Positions 33,635-44,779 of a DNA stretch of 64,000 nt are shown in pieces. The position numbers and the translations under genes are program-made. Position 1 is the stretch's first letter. Each line of letters begins with the position of its first letter. Source of the stretch: Rhipidocladum racemiflorum (taxonomy: Eukaryota; Streptophyta; Magnoliopsida; Poales; Poaceae); contig CM070591.1 in NCBI GenBank assembly GCA_036346355.1, positions 32,830,392 through 32,894,391 on the forward strand, in the 5' to 3' direction. The notes under the pieces were generated by a model that had not been told where the DNA came from, made no database searches, and worked only from the letters and a program-made list of their open reading frames with translations.

Positions 33635-34400
33635 CATGAGGACTCATCCACCCACTTTTTCTGGAAATGCCAATCCGTTGGAGGCCGATGATTGGTTAAG
33701 GTCAATAGAGAGGAAGCTACACATTGCTCAATGCATGGGAAATGAGAAGGTACTCTACTCTTCTCATCAGTTGGAAGGGACAGCTGCCGAATGGTGGGAG
33801 AACTTCTGCGCAACCCGGGAGAATCCACAGGATATCACCTGGGAAGAATTCACAGCTGCTTTCCGTCAGTATCACGTGCCGGAAGGAATTATGGACCTCA
33901 AGAAGGAGGAGTTCAGAGCACTGAAGCAAGGTAACCAGCCGGTAGCCGAATACCTGAACAAGTTCACACAGCTTGCACGTTACGCACCTGAAGATGTAGC
34001 GAAAGATAATGCCAGATAGTCTCGCTTCATGAAGGGACTTAACTCAGGACTGCAGGTGGGACTGATCACCCACACCTTTCCAGGTTTCCAGGAGCTTGTG
34101 AACAAGGTGCTCATTCTTGAAGATAAGCGTAAGGAACTGGATGAGAATCGGAAGCGAAGGATGCAACAGCAGGGATCGCGTCAGGGAGCGCAGCAACGTT
34201 TGAGGGTTGCGCCAAATCAGTTTTTCAGATTCCAGCCGCAGAATGCAATAAGGACACCGTCACCAGCACCAAGACCCGTCAATCAGAATTATCAGACCCC
34301 AGCTCCAGCCAGAAACGCCGCTTCAGGTAGTCAACAGGGGACAGTGAGACGCTGATACAACTGCAACGAGCTAGGACACTTCGCCAACAGTTGCCCTAAG
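33635..34400 (+). pseudogene. Element B gag, 5'-truncated
   Basis: Gag of a second Tekay-like element, closely related to element A's. It begins abruptly inside the capsid domain (MRTHPPTFSGNANPLEADDW) at the Copia LTR junction. A stop at 34017-34019 (TAG) replaces the CAG seen in the element A homolog, and the frame then continues MKGLNSGLQVGLITHTFP to 34355. A second stop falls in the zinc knuckle (CGCTGATAC where CGCTGCTAC is expected) near 34353, though the rest of the knuckle (CNELGHFAN) is readable. The 5' LTR, PBS and gag N-terminus of element B are not in the window. Confidence 0.88.
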
Positions 34401-34599
34401 AAGAACGAAGGAGTGACCCCAGTCCGCTTCAATCTGGGATCCACACCAGCCAGGACGCCAGCACCAGGAGCCAACCGCGGGGCAAAGACACCAAGAGCAA
34501 AGACTCCTGCACCGTGGTGAGAGGCCGAGTCAACCATGTCACCGCATAGGCACTTCAGAATACCACGGACGTCGTACTGGGTAAGTTACTTATCAACTC

Positions 34600-35238
34600 C
34601 ACTGCACGCAGATTTTGTTTGACTCTGGAGCTTCGCATTCGTTTGTTTCTCAAGGCTTTGCTGCTAAAAATGATTTGGAGATTGCAAGACTTAAATGCAT
34701 GCTTTTAGTTCAAACCCCTGGTTCCGAACTCCGAACTAAAGTAGGATGTCCTGGGGTGAGAATACTAATAGATGGGGTAGAGTTCCTAGCGAACCTTATT
34801 ATATTGGAAACCCAGACCTTAGATGTTATTTTGGGAATGGATTGGTTATCCAAGCACAAGGCCGTATTGGACTGTGGACGAAGGATTATCTCAGTTGAGA
34901 GCCAGTGTGGAAGGAATGTGGAATTTCAAGCTACCGCCGTTAGAGATAGACAGTTGATGGTCAACAGCGCCAAGACAATCAGCATAGAAGATGTCTCAGT
35001 AGTGAATGAGTACCCAGATGTTTTTCCCGAAGATCTACCTGGTATGCCGCCAGACAGAGACATAGAGTTTGTGATAGAGCTTGTACCTGGTACAGCGCCA
35101 ATAGCAAAGAGACCTTATCGGATGTCCACCGAAGAGTTGGTAGAGATGAAGAAGCAGCTGGAAGAGTTGATGGAGAAAGGATTCATCAGACCGAGTTCGT
35201 CGCCGTGGGGAGCGCCAGTTTTGTTCGTCAAGAAGAAG
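34600..35238 (+). pseudogene. Element B pol: protease and RT start
   Basis: Aspartic protease and the very beginning of reverse transcriptase of element B. The active site DSGASHSFVS is intact at 34621, followed by DVILGMDWLSKHKAVLDCGR. The RT N-terminal region runs through RPYRMSTEELVEMKKQLEEL and ends in VLFVKKKD at the deletion junction near 35238. Everything from the RT palm through RNase H is missing. The open frame from 34615 continues out of phase past the junction to 35337. Confidence 0.88.
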
Positions 35239-36644
35239 GACAGAAGGATGATGACAAGATCCGCAGGATTAAGTCCAAGACGGATGAAGGCAAAGCAAAA
35301 GACTTCATACTGGACGAGCAAGGCACGTTATGGATGAAGAATCGCATTTGTGTGCCGAACGAGAAGGAGCTGAAGCAGCTGATTCTAGAAGAAGCCCATG
35401 ACTCCAAGTATTCAATTCATCTGGGAAGTGCCAAGATGTATCAGGATTTGAAGAAAAGATTCTGGTGGCTGAGCATGAAGCGTGAAGTTGCTGAGCATGT
35501 TGCGTTGTGCGACATATGCCAGAGAGTCAAGGCAATGCATCAGAGACCAGCAGGATTGTTACAGCCGTTGAAGATAACTGAGTGGAAATGGGAGGAAATC
35601 GGAATGGATTTCATTACCGGTATACCCAAAACTCAAGGAGGATATGACTCCATATGGGTTATAGTGGACCGCTTGACTAAGGTTGCCCATTTTATTCCAG
35701 TAAAGACCACTTACTCGGGAGATAAGTTAGCAGAATTGTACATGATCAGGATCGTCTGTTTGCATGGAGTGCCGAAGAAGATCGTATCGGACAAAGGTAC
35801 CCAGTTTACCTCAAGATTCTGGAACAAGCTGCATGAAGCCATGGGGACCCATTTGAATTTCAGTACAGCTTATCACCCTCAGACGGATGGACAGACTGAG
35901 AGAGTTAATCAGATACTGGAGGATATGTTAAGAACGTGTGCATTGGCTTATGCCACCTCTTGGGATAAAAGTCTGCCGTATGCTGAGTTCAGCTACAACA
36001 ATAGCTACCAAGCAAGTTTGCAAATGTCACCATTCAAGGCACTATACGGTCGACCTTGTCGGACACCGTTGAACTGGAACGAGACAGGTGAACGCCGTGT
36101 CTTCGGACCGGACATTCTGCAAGAAGCTGAAGAACAGATTGCCATGATCAGGGAGAGATTGAAGATAGCACAGTCAAGACAGAAGAGTTGTGCTGATAAC
36201 CGTCGCCGAGACCAGAGTTTTGAGCCGGAAGATTTCGTGTATCTCAGAGTTACACCACTTAGAGGAGTTAAGAGATTCCATGCCAAAGGAAAACTCGCGT
36301 CGAGATATGTTGGACCATTCAAGGTTCTCAGTCGCAGAGGGGAAGTTGCTTATCAGTTGGAGTTACCGCAGTCGTTGGCAGGAGTACATGACGTGTTCCA
36401 CGTGTCCCAGCTGAAGAAGTGTCTCCGAGTACCTGATGAGCAGACACCGCTGGAGTCAATCGAGCTACAAGAGGATCTGACTTACAAGGAACATCCCGTC
36501 AAGATTTTGGACACTATGGATCGAGAAACGAGAAATAAGTCAACCTGTTTCTGCAGAGTTCAATGGAGCAACCACGCGGAGAGTGAAGCAAACTGGGAGC
36601 GCGAAGAGGAATTGAAGAAAGAATTTCCGAACCTATTTCTTTAG
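35239..36644 (+). CDS. Element B integrase with chromodomain, open frame
   Basis: An uninterrupted frame from an ATG at 35205 to 36644 (479 codons). Its first ~11 residues are an out-of-phase reading of the RT start, and authentic sequence begins at GQKDDDKIRRIKS. It carries the integrase HHCC zinc finger (H...H in EEAHDSKYSIHLG, CDICQRVK), the catalytic core with D in GMDFITG, D in VSDKGTQFTS and E in QTERVNQ (35 residues between the last two), the GPF/Y module (RYVGPFKV), and a C-terminal chromodomain (ILDTMDRETRNK, VQWSNHAESEANWE). Chromodomains direct chromovirus insertion to particular chromatin. Without RT it cannot support an autonomous cycle. Confidence 0.88.
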
Positions 36645-36675
36645 TAAGCCCTGAATCTCGGGGATGAGATTCTGT

Positions 36676-36688
36676 TAAGGGGGGAGGT
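36676..36688 (+). promoter_or_regulatory. Element B polypurine tract
   Basis: TAAGGGGGGAGG just before the LTR start TGTAACACCCC at 36690, matching the position of the tract in element A. Confidence 0.85.
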
Positions 36689-36689
36689 T

Positions 36690-39600
36690 TGTAACACCCC
36701 AAAATTTTTGCTTTTCATGAGTTTAACTAAGATTTGGCACCTTGGTGAATTTTTGGAATTTTCTGGATTTATTTGGATTTATTTGAATTTATTCCCTTTT
36801 GAAATAATTAAAGAATTTAACTTTGCAAATAAAATTTTGTTGGAAATATTTTATTTGAGTCCAAAATGCCCCAAAATATTTTCCAGAATTTTTCTGGAAT
36901 TTTTCAGAGTGTTTTGCTATTTTTAATGAATTAAATGAATTTCTGAGAATTAATTTGAATATTTAATCGCTGAAAAATGCGAGTGGGTTTGTACTGTTCA
37001 TCCGACCGAACCCGAGTCCGAGTCAGACTCGAGTCCGACCCGAGCCAGCCGATCCGGTCGAACCCGCTCGGCCGAACCCTAACCCGCGTGACCGTTGGAT
37101 CTTGATCCAACGGCCACGATTGGGCCACGTCACCCGAAGCCGAGAACAACCGAGCCCGCCAGGTCGCCCTAGCCAGACCTGAGCCCAAACCCTCGTACCG
37201 TTGCATCTTGATCCAACGGCTCACGTTGAGCCACGTCACCCAATCCGAATCCAATTCGGATTCCGCCGTCGCAACGGAGTGGGCCTCGGTTTCCGCGCAT
37301 TTCACGGATGCTGAGGGCCCTATTTAATGTGCCGCCGCCGCTGTCGTGTTGCCGACTTCCGTGCGCACCCGTAGCCCTAGCCCGCCGAGCTCAAGCCGCC
37401 GTGGTTGCGCCGCAATCGCTCGCCGTAGTTGGGATAGCGCTCCGCCGCGGTTATTCGTTGATTCCACCGCCGTCCGCCGTCCTCCGCCGCCGTTGAGCCC
37501 AGATCCGAAACCGCGAGGTCAAGCCGCGTCGGTGAGTTCCACTCACGTCGCCAGAGAGGCCCCGCAACGCCGTCGGGCGTGTCGCCGTCCCCGTCTCCGG
37601 TGACCTTGCTCAGCTGCGCGCCGTCGCCGTCGATCGAGCTCCCTCAGCCGTCCGATCCAGATCCAAGGGCCCAGATCGCGCCACGTCACCCTCGGTGAGT
37701 TTCCACGTTGAAATTCCCATATCTATTTTCAACTGTTGGATCTAGATCCAACGGCTTAGATTGTGCCACGTAGCCTAAACCGCACCGAGCTAGGATAGAT
37801 CTCAGCCGTTAGATCTAGATCGAATGACTAGGGTCAGCCGCGTTGTAAATGTTAGATTGGATCTTGACCGTCCGATCAAGATCGAACGGTCCAAATCAGC
37901 CGAGTAGTTTTCCTACAGGTGAACCCAGATCCAATCTGGGCCGTTGATTTTCAAATCAACGGCCGAGATCTAGCCACGTGGCCGGAGGCGGCCGTCATGA
38001 TCGGCTCGGTCAACGCCAGCGGCGTGGGCGCATGTCTCGACACGCGCGGGGCCCGCGTGTCTGTGGGGCCCACCTTGTCGATCGCCTTCAGGCGTGAGTC
38101 TAGGCCGTGACAAGGCGGGCCCGCTGTCGATGAGGCGTGTGGGCGTGGCGCCAGGTCCACGGTGGACCGAGCCGCGCCGGGTCCATGGACCCGAGGCGAC
38201 GTGGCGGCTCCTGATTGGTCCACGTGTCAATGCTGACGCAATAATCCAATTTTCGAAAAAGAAAATGATTTATTAATTCGAAATATTGATTTCAGAATTT
38301 GTTTCAAACTTCAAACGCTTGTAACTTTTGCGTTTCAACTCCAATTTGAGTGATTCAAATTTCTAAATTTGTATAAAATTAAGATCTACCTAATGATGAA
38401 TTTTATTTAATTTTTGGACTAAAGTTTTTCTCTATAATATTATTTAATTGATTATTTAAACTTTAAATGCTTGTAACTTTTGCATTTAAACTCCGAATTT
38501 AACGATTCCAGTTTCTAAAAATTCATAAAATTATGCTCTCTGTTTATGAACTTTATTTGGATGTTTAGACACTTTTTGTCTACTGTTTATTTATTATTTG
38601 CTATTTGCACGCTTTACGAGTAGACGTTGAAGTGCCCGAAGGCTTCGAGGGAGAAGTGTTGACCCAGGAGCCAGCTCAGGACCAAGAACAAGTACTCTTT
38701 GAAGGCAAGTTGTGCTTTGACCATGTTGATCCCAATTTGAAACCTGTTTTGATTTAAATTATTGCATGCTAGTTTAAATTAGAAAATGCTTTACTTAATA
38801 ATGGGAAATTAGTTAAATGCCTAATTGCTGTATGACACCTTGGTTAATTAAATATGTGCCATGACCCCCTTGTCACCCTAGTTGGGGATTAAATAGTTGG
38901 ACATTACCAAATTGCCAACATGGGAATTTAGATCGTTGTAGCATATTGCTTAGACCTGCCACGTGCTCATGACATGATTTTGGACAATCAAATGTTAATA
39001 TTGACTTAATGATATATTGAACCGCTTTGGAAAGGTATCATGTGTTGTGATGTTGATGGCACGTGGTGCATGGTAATCAACTGGGGTCTGATAAATAGTT
39101 TTCGACCGGGGCATGTGGCAAGAATGATCGGGTGGGCCAGTTGTGGCACCGGGAACGTTGTTTTGGTTCTTCGGGTAGTCTTACCCTGGTCACCCTAAGG
39201 ACTTAACCTTGCAAGCCTTTGAACTGAGTCAAACGTGCAACCACATGTCTGTAATGGGATGGACCTAGTTGAATAAGTTGCTAATAACATACCTGTGGGA
39301 CCTCTGGGTGTCAACTATATCTTTTGTGTAGTTGTACGGGGGAGCGTATCGGGGCTGCGGCCAGGTACCCATCTAACGGTGGATTGGCCTAAAATTCGCC
39401 TTCGCTAAGGGAAGGGTTAGTGTGCAACACTGGAGAGGACCACTTGTGCTGTTAGAAGTTTCCGAAAGACTTTGTTACGGACACTCGCCTTTGTGGTGTT
39501 TGACTGTATCTTGTGGGTAAAGTGCATAACCTCTGCAGAGTGTGAAAAATCTATTCGAATAGCCGTGTCCGCGGCATTGGACATCGCTCGGGAATTACAG

Positions 39601-40251
39601 TTAAGGGTTAGACTTTCATGAAAACAACTTGGACTTGGAAGGTTTTGGTTTGGTTAATAGATGATGTTGATGGAAATGTGGACTAGGAATGGGGAAGACG
39701 TTTATTTAACTCCTGAAAAAGTTATTGATATTATACCTGTTTTTATTGTTTTCGAATCTATTTATGATACTTGTCAAATGTTGTTTACTGCAAATATACC
39801 TTGAGCTATTCCTTTGTACTAAGCCATGCATATAGTATATTAGTTTGCATTCTGTGCATGACTTGCTGAGTACCAAGTACTCACCCTTGCCGCAATACAA
39901 CACCAGTTGAGGAAGAGTCTACACCAGCTTTGGAGGAGGAGCTCCAAGAGGAACCGTCTAACTAGGGAGCGAGCCCAGTCAGTTGCCTGTGGTATACTGG
40001 ATGGCGCCACGATGTTATCTTATTTTTCCGCTGCTATTATTTCTCTTTTAATAAGTTTCGCCCTGCGAGGCGTATTTTGTAACTTGACCTTAAGGTCAAG
40101 CAACCAGTTTGATTATCTAATTAAAGTACTTTATTATTATCGAGTGGTTTGATTGTGATATTTACCAATGTTGAGACTGTGTGCACTAGCGTGATCCTGG
40201 ACTAGTGCTGAATACACAGAGGGTCTGGATTTGCAAATTCGGGTCCCGACA
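36690..40251 (+). mobile_element. Element B 3' LTR, 3.56 kb
   Basis: Starts TGTAACACCCC and ends TCGGGTCCCGACA, 3,562 bp. It aligns by eye with the element A LTR over AT-rich ends, a GC-rich centre (about 36980-38230), a TATA-like CCCTATTTAATGTG near 37318 and the tail near 39950-40251. The two LTRs differ clearly, so A and B are separate insertions of one family and not one duplicated copy. Downstream sequence is a Copia element. Confidence 0.9.
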
Positions 40252-41993
40252 CTTGACCCTGATGATAAAATGAGGGGGAGGCCTCTAGGTGCACGGGACT
40301 CGATTCCGTGGAGACATCCGCAAAAATAGAGAACCAAATAAATGAGAACAATACCCATGATAGTGGAAGAAGCTTAACCTGATGTTGAGAAAATCCTTGA
40401 AGTGAGCCATCTAGAAGATGGTAACATCCCTGAAGTGATCCATCCTGAAGATGATAACCCAACGTATATTTGTGCGCACAATCCAACGCTGGGAGGTCGG
40501 AACACCCAGACTTCATCGTTGTGGGAAATCACGAGGAGCTGGAAGAAATTAATAAAGAGATATCCCTGGAGTGATGCAGGAGAATTATATATAGAGAAAG
40601 ACTACAATTGTCGACATATTTTGCCTCTAAAAATTACTAAAATCTGGATCCAGAACCAAAGTCCATGGCAGAGTGCCAGGAGCGCTCATATAGGGTCAAA
40701 GGAAAGAGCAATTGAGGCAGTGCTCGCTTAATAAAAGAAAAGTTCTTGGTCCTGTTGACTGAACATTTTCTGAAATGTTTCCTGTAGGATTAAATGGATT
40801 TTTCATCCTGAAGAGATATGAAAATATCCAGGTGGTGAGATATAAAGCAAGGCTTGTAGCACAAGGGTTTTAGCAGAGACCCATCATCAATTATGATGAA
40901 ACATATTCTCCTGTAATGAGTGGAATAACGTTCCGAAAACTAATATTGATGGCAGCGAGCTTAAACTTATCAATACAGTTGATAGATGTAGTGACCGCAT
41001 ATTTATATGGGTCACTGAATACGGATTAAAACAGTCGATAAGGATGTGGTACAATCGACTTAATAAATTCCTCCTGAAGAAGGAATATGGTCCCTGTAGG
41101 AATATTTTCCCTGTGTGTTCGTAAAGAAATCCCAAAACGGATTTTGTGTCATCTCAATATATATTTTGATGATCTGAATATCATCGGAACCACAGACTAA
41201 ATAAAGGAAGCAAGTGCTTACCTAAAGACGGAATTTGAGATGAAGGATTTGGGTAAAACCAAATCTTGCTTAAGCCTGCAACTTGAGCATCCCCAAAAGG
41301 AATTTTAGTATTTCTCTTCGGTGGTATAACCATTTCTTGGCGGTCTTTTAAGCAGATAGTGGTAGCTATTTCTACCAACCACTTAGAGATTACAGCCTCA
41401 TGTGAGTATGTTTGGCTTAGATGTGTAATCAATCATGTCCAGAAGTCATGTGGTATGAATACCATCGATACCCCTGCTATTATTTATGAAGATAATGCTG
41501 CTTGTGTTGCACAAATGCAAATGGGTTATGTAAAGAGTAATATCACGAAGCATATTGCCCCTAAGTTCTTCTATCCTCACGAACTCCAGAAGAATGGTGA
41601 GGTAAAAATAATGCAAAATAAGTCATGTGAAAATTTAGCAGATTTATTCAGAAAATCATTGCCAAAGTCTACCTTCTAAAGGTACGTCGATGGCATTGGA
41701 ATGAGGCGACTTAGAAATTTGCAGAGTTCAGGGGGAGTAAATCCTGAACCATAACCCCTTTTGCTCGATCTTGAAGATCATAGTTTATATCCTGAAGATT
41801 ATAAGTTATGCTCTTTTTCCCTTAAGTGAATTTTCTTGAAGTTTCTCACATCAAGGTTTTTAATTAGGCAACCAGTGTAACACGGAGTGCGAGTGCAATC
41901 TACTCTTTTCTCCATCCCTTTTTTTCCTACTGGGTTTTTGGGAGGAGTTTTTAATGAGACATGTGCATTACGCGGTATTCGCCCAAGGGGGAG
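40252..41993 (+). pseudogene. Copia element C1: RT-RNase H remnant
   Basis: Degenerate Ty1/Copia polyprotein, 3' half. After the RGRPLGARDS segment near 40270, RT motifs appear in several frames: RYKARLVAQGF near 40845, YDETYSPVMS near 40893, LIDVVTAYLYGS near 40980, and EFEMKDLGKTK near 41230. The RNase H part is open at 41359-41679 (SCEYVWLR, TPAIIYEDNAACVAQMQMGY, ENLADLFRKSLPKSTF). Then comes a short untranslated segment ending in the purine tract AAGGGGGAG at 41985-41993. The 5' part is cut off by element B's LTR. Many stops, so not functional. Confidence 0.88.
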
Positions 41994-42231
41994 TGTTATG
42001 ATATGGATAGAGATCGTATCACCGGAGAGATGGAATTTATCTATGGTAGGCGAATCCGAACTTATCTCCATGGGTCCTCCACTATATATATAGAGCATTG
42101 CCTTGTACAGAATTGATGAAATTAAAAAGAGAGAGGTTTCCCCCTTGTATGGTTTGCTTCTCCTTCTTCTATTCGTATACTTGCATTGGCGTGTCGTTGA
42201 TTGCATGGGTGAACAATCTAGTTTCACAACA
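41994..42231 (+). mobile_element. Copia C1 3' LTR (short)
   Basis: Begins TGTTATGATATGG immediately after the polypurine tract. A TATA box (CCACTATATATATAGAGC) is near 42075. The likely end is TTTCACAACA at 42231, giving about 238 bp. The start is well supported. The end is inferred from the TG...CA rule, since no second LTR is available for comparison. Confidence 0.65.
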
Positions 42232-42451
42232 CCTTTGTGTAGCTTAGTGCGTATGGTTTGGTGGCAGCCTCTGTGTGCCGTAGTGCTTTATCTCCTCTGT
42301 TCTTGGCAGGTTAAAACCAGTTTCCCGATCTATTCGTTTTCTTTTGGATTGTAAATACATCTGATTAACTCTTAACAAATGCTGAGAAGTTCTTTCAGAC
42401 CAAAAACTGTAATTTCTTCCTAGCCTCGTTGGACAACCCACAAAAATAGTT
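42232..42451. other. Intergenic segment before the first NLR duplication block
   Basis: No gene recognised. The segment between the Copia LTR and the start of the duplicated NLR block has a T-rich tail-like stretch (TTTTCTTTTGGATTGTAAAT) that resembles 3' ends of plant LINEs, but this is not enough for a call. Confidence 0.4.
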
Positions 42452-44235
42452 GAGAAATGTGTGCCATCAATTGCCCTGTCACGCATGGAATTATTTGTGA
42501 TGCATTTATTATTGATATATCAAGGAGGACACGTTGCAAAGTCATACGGAGTCACAGCAACAAAGTCTTTCTTAGTCAGTCTCATGCCTGTATTCTTATC
42601 TCTCGTCTTCACAAATTATTGGTGCTCATCTTGACTTTTGATTTCAATCAGCGAGTACCTTAGAAATGTCAAAAATGGTGAGCTTCGAGCGCACACATGG
42701 ATTTTTCTCATGAGTGATTCCTCCTAGACCTGCTACTAGAGAAAATTACCATGGCGGAGGCCATCTTCTCGGCGGTCGTCGGCGATATGGTTAGTAGAGT
42801 GATATCCCATCTCGCCGGCCGTTTCAGTGGCCAACGGAGCACCGAAGCCAAGCTACGAAAGATATGCCATCTTCTGATCAAGATTCACAGCGTGGTAGAG
42901 GAGGCCAAAGGGAGGCAGATCACAAACCATGGCACCCTCGAGTGGCTCTCGGAGCTCATCGACAGCACGTACCGAGGCCGTTACCTGCTCGACACAATCG
43001 GATGCCTGGAGCATGACCTAGAAGACGAGCATGATGACAAGGTAGTCGCCCAACCTTTCTCCCTATCCTTGTTTAATCCCGCCAAGCGCTTGCGAGTTGC
43101 CGCGTGCACTGTCACGAGCTTGTTGTCTCGCCATGATATCGGCGCTGATGAGATTGACAGGGTGTTAGAGAGCTTGCAAAGCTTATCTGGCGATATCAAG
43201 GAGTTCATCATGCTCCTGCAAAGCTGCCAGCACATCCACCACCCTCTGCCAACGAATATTTTCGTCGACGGTCAGATGTTTGGCCGGCATGTCGAAAAAG
43301 AGAGGATCATCAACTTCTTGCTGCACGACGACGGTCGATCAACAGGAAAATTGGACGTGCTTCCGGTTGTTGGCGACATCGGGGTTGGGAAGACCACCCT
43401 GGTGCAGCACGTCTGCGATGATGCCAGGGTGCGCAACCACTTCCCAATAATCATGCTGTTTAATTTTTCATGCACTTATGCTACGGCGATGAGTGAAGCA
43501 ACGGTTGTTCTACGGGCCAAGCATGTCATTGGAGACGCTGGAAATCTTATTGAGCCACTGCATGTACTCAAGGAGAATTTTCGCAATAAGAGGTTCCTGA
43601 TGGTATTTGAGGATGTCGACATGCGCAAGAAGCAGATGCTGGAAGAGCTCTTGCCGAGCTTGAGGCGGGGTGAACAGGGGAGCAAGGTCATAGTCACCAC
43701 CAACAATAGGCATGTCGCGAGCATCGGAACAGTTGATCAAATCAAGCTGAAGGTTCTGCCCCAATCTGAGTATTGGTTCTTCTTTAAAGCGCATGCATTT
43801 GCTGGCAGAGATGTCGAGGAGAACCCGAGGCTTGTAGCGGCGGGCAAAGCGATCGCAAGGAAGCTAAATGGGTCATTCTTCGGCGCGAAGATCGTCGGAG
43901 AGGTGCTGAAAGCCCATCCAAATCCTCAATTCTGGTGCAAGGTCCTGAGAAGCAGTATTGGGGGGTTGTCGCTGCTGGGTGATGGCCTTGGGTACATGGC
44001 AGATTTGGCAGACAATTTGATGCCAAGTCATGCAGGCGTGTATCTGGTGACCATCTCTAAGAAGAATCCGTTTTCCTCTGAGAGAGGACGGGACAGGTTG
44101 CGGGATCTGTGTCGGCCAAGTATTAATGCTGCCTCTCATGGCAGTGAGATCTGTTTCTCATATGGTGTCCGTTTTGCCCAAGTATTGTTGTGCAAGTCGG
44201 TGTTTCCCCACTACTCTTTGTACTACACTGCAGAT
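42452..44235 (+). repeat. NLR duplication block, copy 1
   Basis: Homologous to 51924-53694. It includes about 300 bp of upstream sequence plus almost the whole NLR coding region. The upstream part has many substitutions and several indels between copies, the middle (42898-43923) shows no difference that I can find, and the last ~300 bp again differs at about one base in ten. Confidence 0.88.
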
Positions 44236-44259
44236 GTAATTAACCGTACGAGATGCTGA
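42751..44259 (+). CDS. CC-NB protein without LRR (NLR copy 1)
   Basis: 502-codon intronless frame, start MAEAIFSAVVGDMVSRVISH. An N-terminal coiled-coil/Rx-N-like region (about 1-140) precedes a partial NB-ARC domain with P-loop GDIGVGKTTL (208-217), kinase 2 RFLMVFEDVD (281-290) and RNBS-B GSKVIVTTNNRHVA (310-323). The usual GLPLA is replaced by a diverged KLNGSFFGAKIVG near 372, and no ARC2 MHD motif or leucine-rich repeats follow. Full CNLs have about 900 or more residues, so this is a truncated CN type. Plant NLRs act as intracellular immune receptors or helpers. The last two codons and stop derive from a downstream NB-ARC fragment fused at 44250. Near-identical to the gene at 52221. Expression is unknown. 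Confidence 0.85.
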   Translation: MAEAIFSAVVGDMVSRVISHLAGRFSGQRSTEAKLRKICHLLIKIHSVVEEAKGRQITNHGTLEWLSELIDSTYRGRYLLDTIGCLEHDLEDEHDDKVVAQPFSLSLFNPAKRLRVAACTVTSLLSRHDIGADEIDRVLESLQSLSGDIKEFIMLLQSCQHIHHPLPTNIFVDGQMFGRHVEKERIINFLLHDDGRSTGKLDVLPVVGDIGVGKTTLVQHVCDDARVRNHFPIIMLFNFSCTYATAMSEATVVLRAKHVIGDAGNLIEPLHVLKENFRNKRFLMVFEDVDMRKKQMLEELLPSLRRGEQGSKVIVTTNNRHVASIGTVDQIKLKVLPQSEYWFFFKAHAFAGRDVEENPRLVAAGKAIARKLNGSFFGAKIVGEVLKAHPNPQFWCKVLRSSIGGLSLLGDGLGYMADLADNLMPSHAGVYLVTISKKNPFSSERGRDRLRDLCRPSINAASHGSEICFSYGVRFAQVLLCKSVFPHYSLYYTADVINRTRC

Positions 44260-44779
44260 AAATCTTACTGAGCCTCTGCATGTGCTCAAAGGAAATTTTC
44301 GCAAGAAGTGATTCCTGTGGTAATTTGAGGATGCTGATGTGCGCAAGAGGCAAAAGCAGGAAGAGCTATTGCCGAGGCTGAAGTGTGGCAAGCAGGGGAG
44401 CAAGATCACGGTCACGACTCACGACCAACAACAGGCATGTCGCAAGCATCGGAACAGAGGAGCCGATCAAGCTGAAGGTTTTTGCCCCACCCAGAGGCCA
44501 GAGTACTGGTTCTTCTTTAAGGCGCACGCATTCGCCGGCACAGACGTTGAAGAGAATTCGAGGCTGGCAGCAGCAGGCAAAGCAATTGCAAGGAAGCTAA
44601 ATGGGTCATTCTTCGGCACAGATGTTGAAAAGAATTCGAGGCTGAGAGCCCATCCAAATCTACAATTACGGTGCAATGTCCTCAGAAGGCTATATAGGGG
44701 GGTTTTCGTTGCTGGGCGATGGCCTTACATCGCAGATTTGGTAGAGAACTTTTGCCAAGTTATGTGGAGATGTGCCTGA
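44250..44779 (+). pseudogene. NB-ARC fragment, third NLR paralog
   Basis: Degenerate partial copy of the NLR NB-ARC region. It begins GAGATGCTGAAAATCTTACTG, equivalent to 43531 of copy 1, and continues through the region equivalent to RNBS-B, the YWFFFKAHAFAG segment (44502-44540) and KLNGSFFG. It carries frameshifts, a stop near 44309 and a small internal duplication (ACAGACGTTGAAGAGAATTC and ACAGATGTTGAAAAGAATTC, about 90 bp apart). It is more diverged than copies 1 and 2 are from each other. Its direct abutment to copy 1 suggests an unequal exchange or partial tandem duplication. Confidence 0.82.

Noticed and set aside
42981..44139. Minus-strand open frames inside NLR copy 1 (and the same in copy 2)
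   Set aside because: They are antisense shadows of the GC-rich NLR coding region. Their identity between copies follows from DNA identity.
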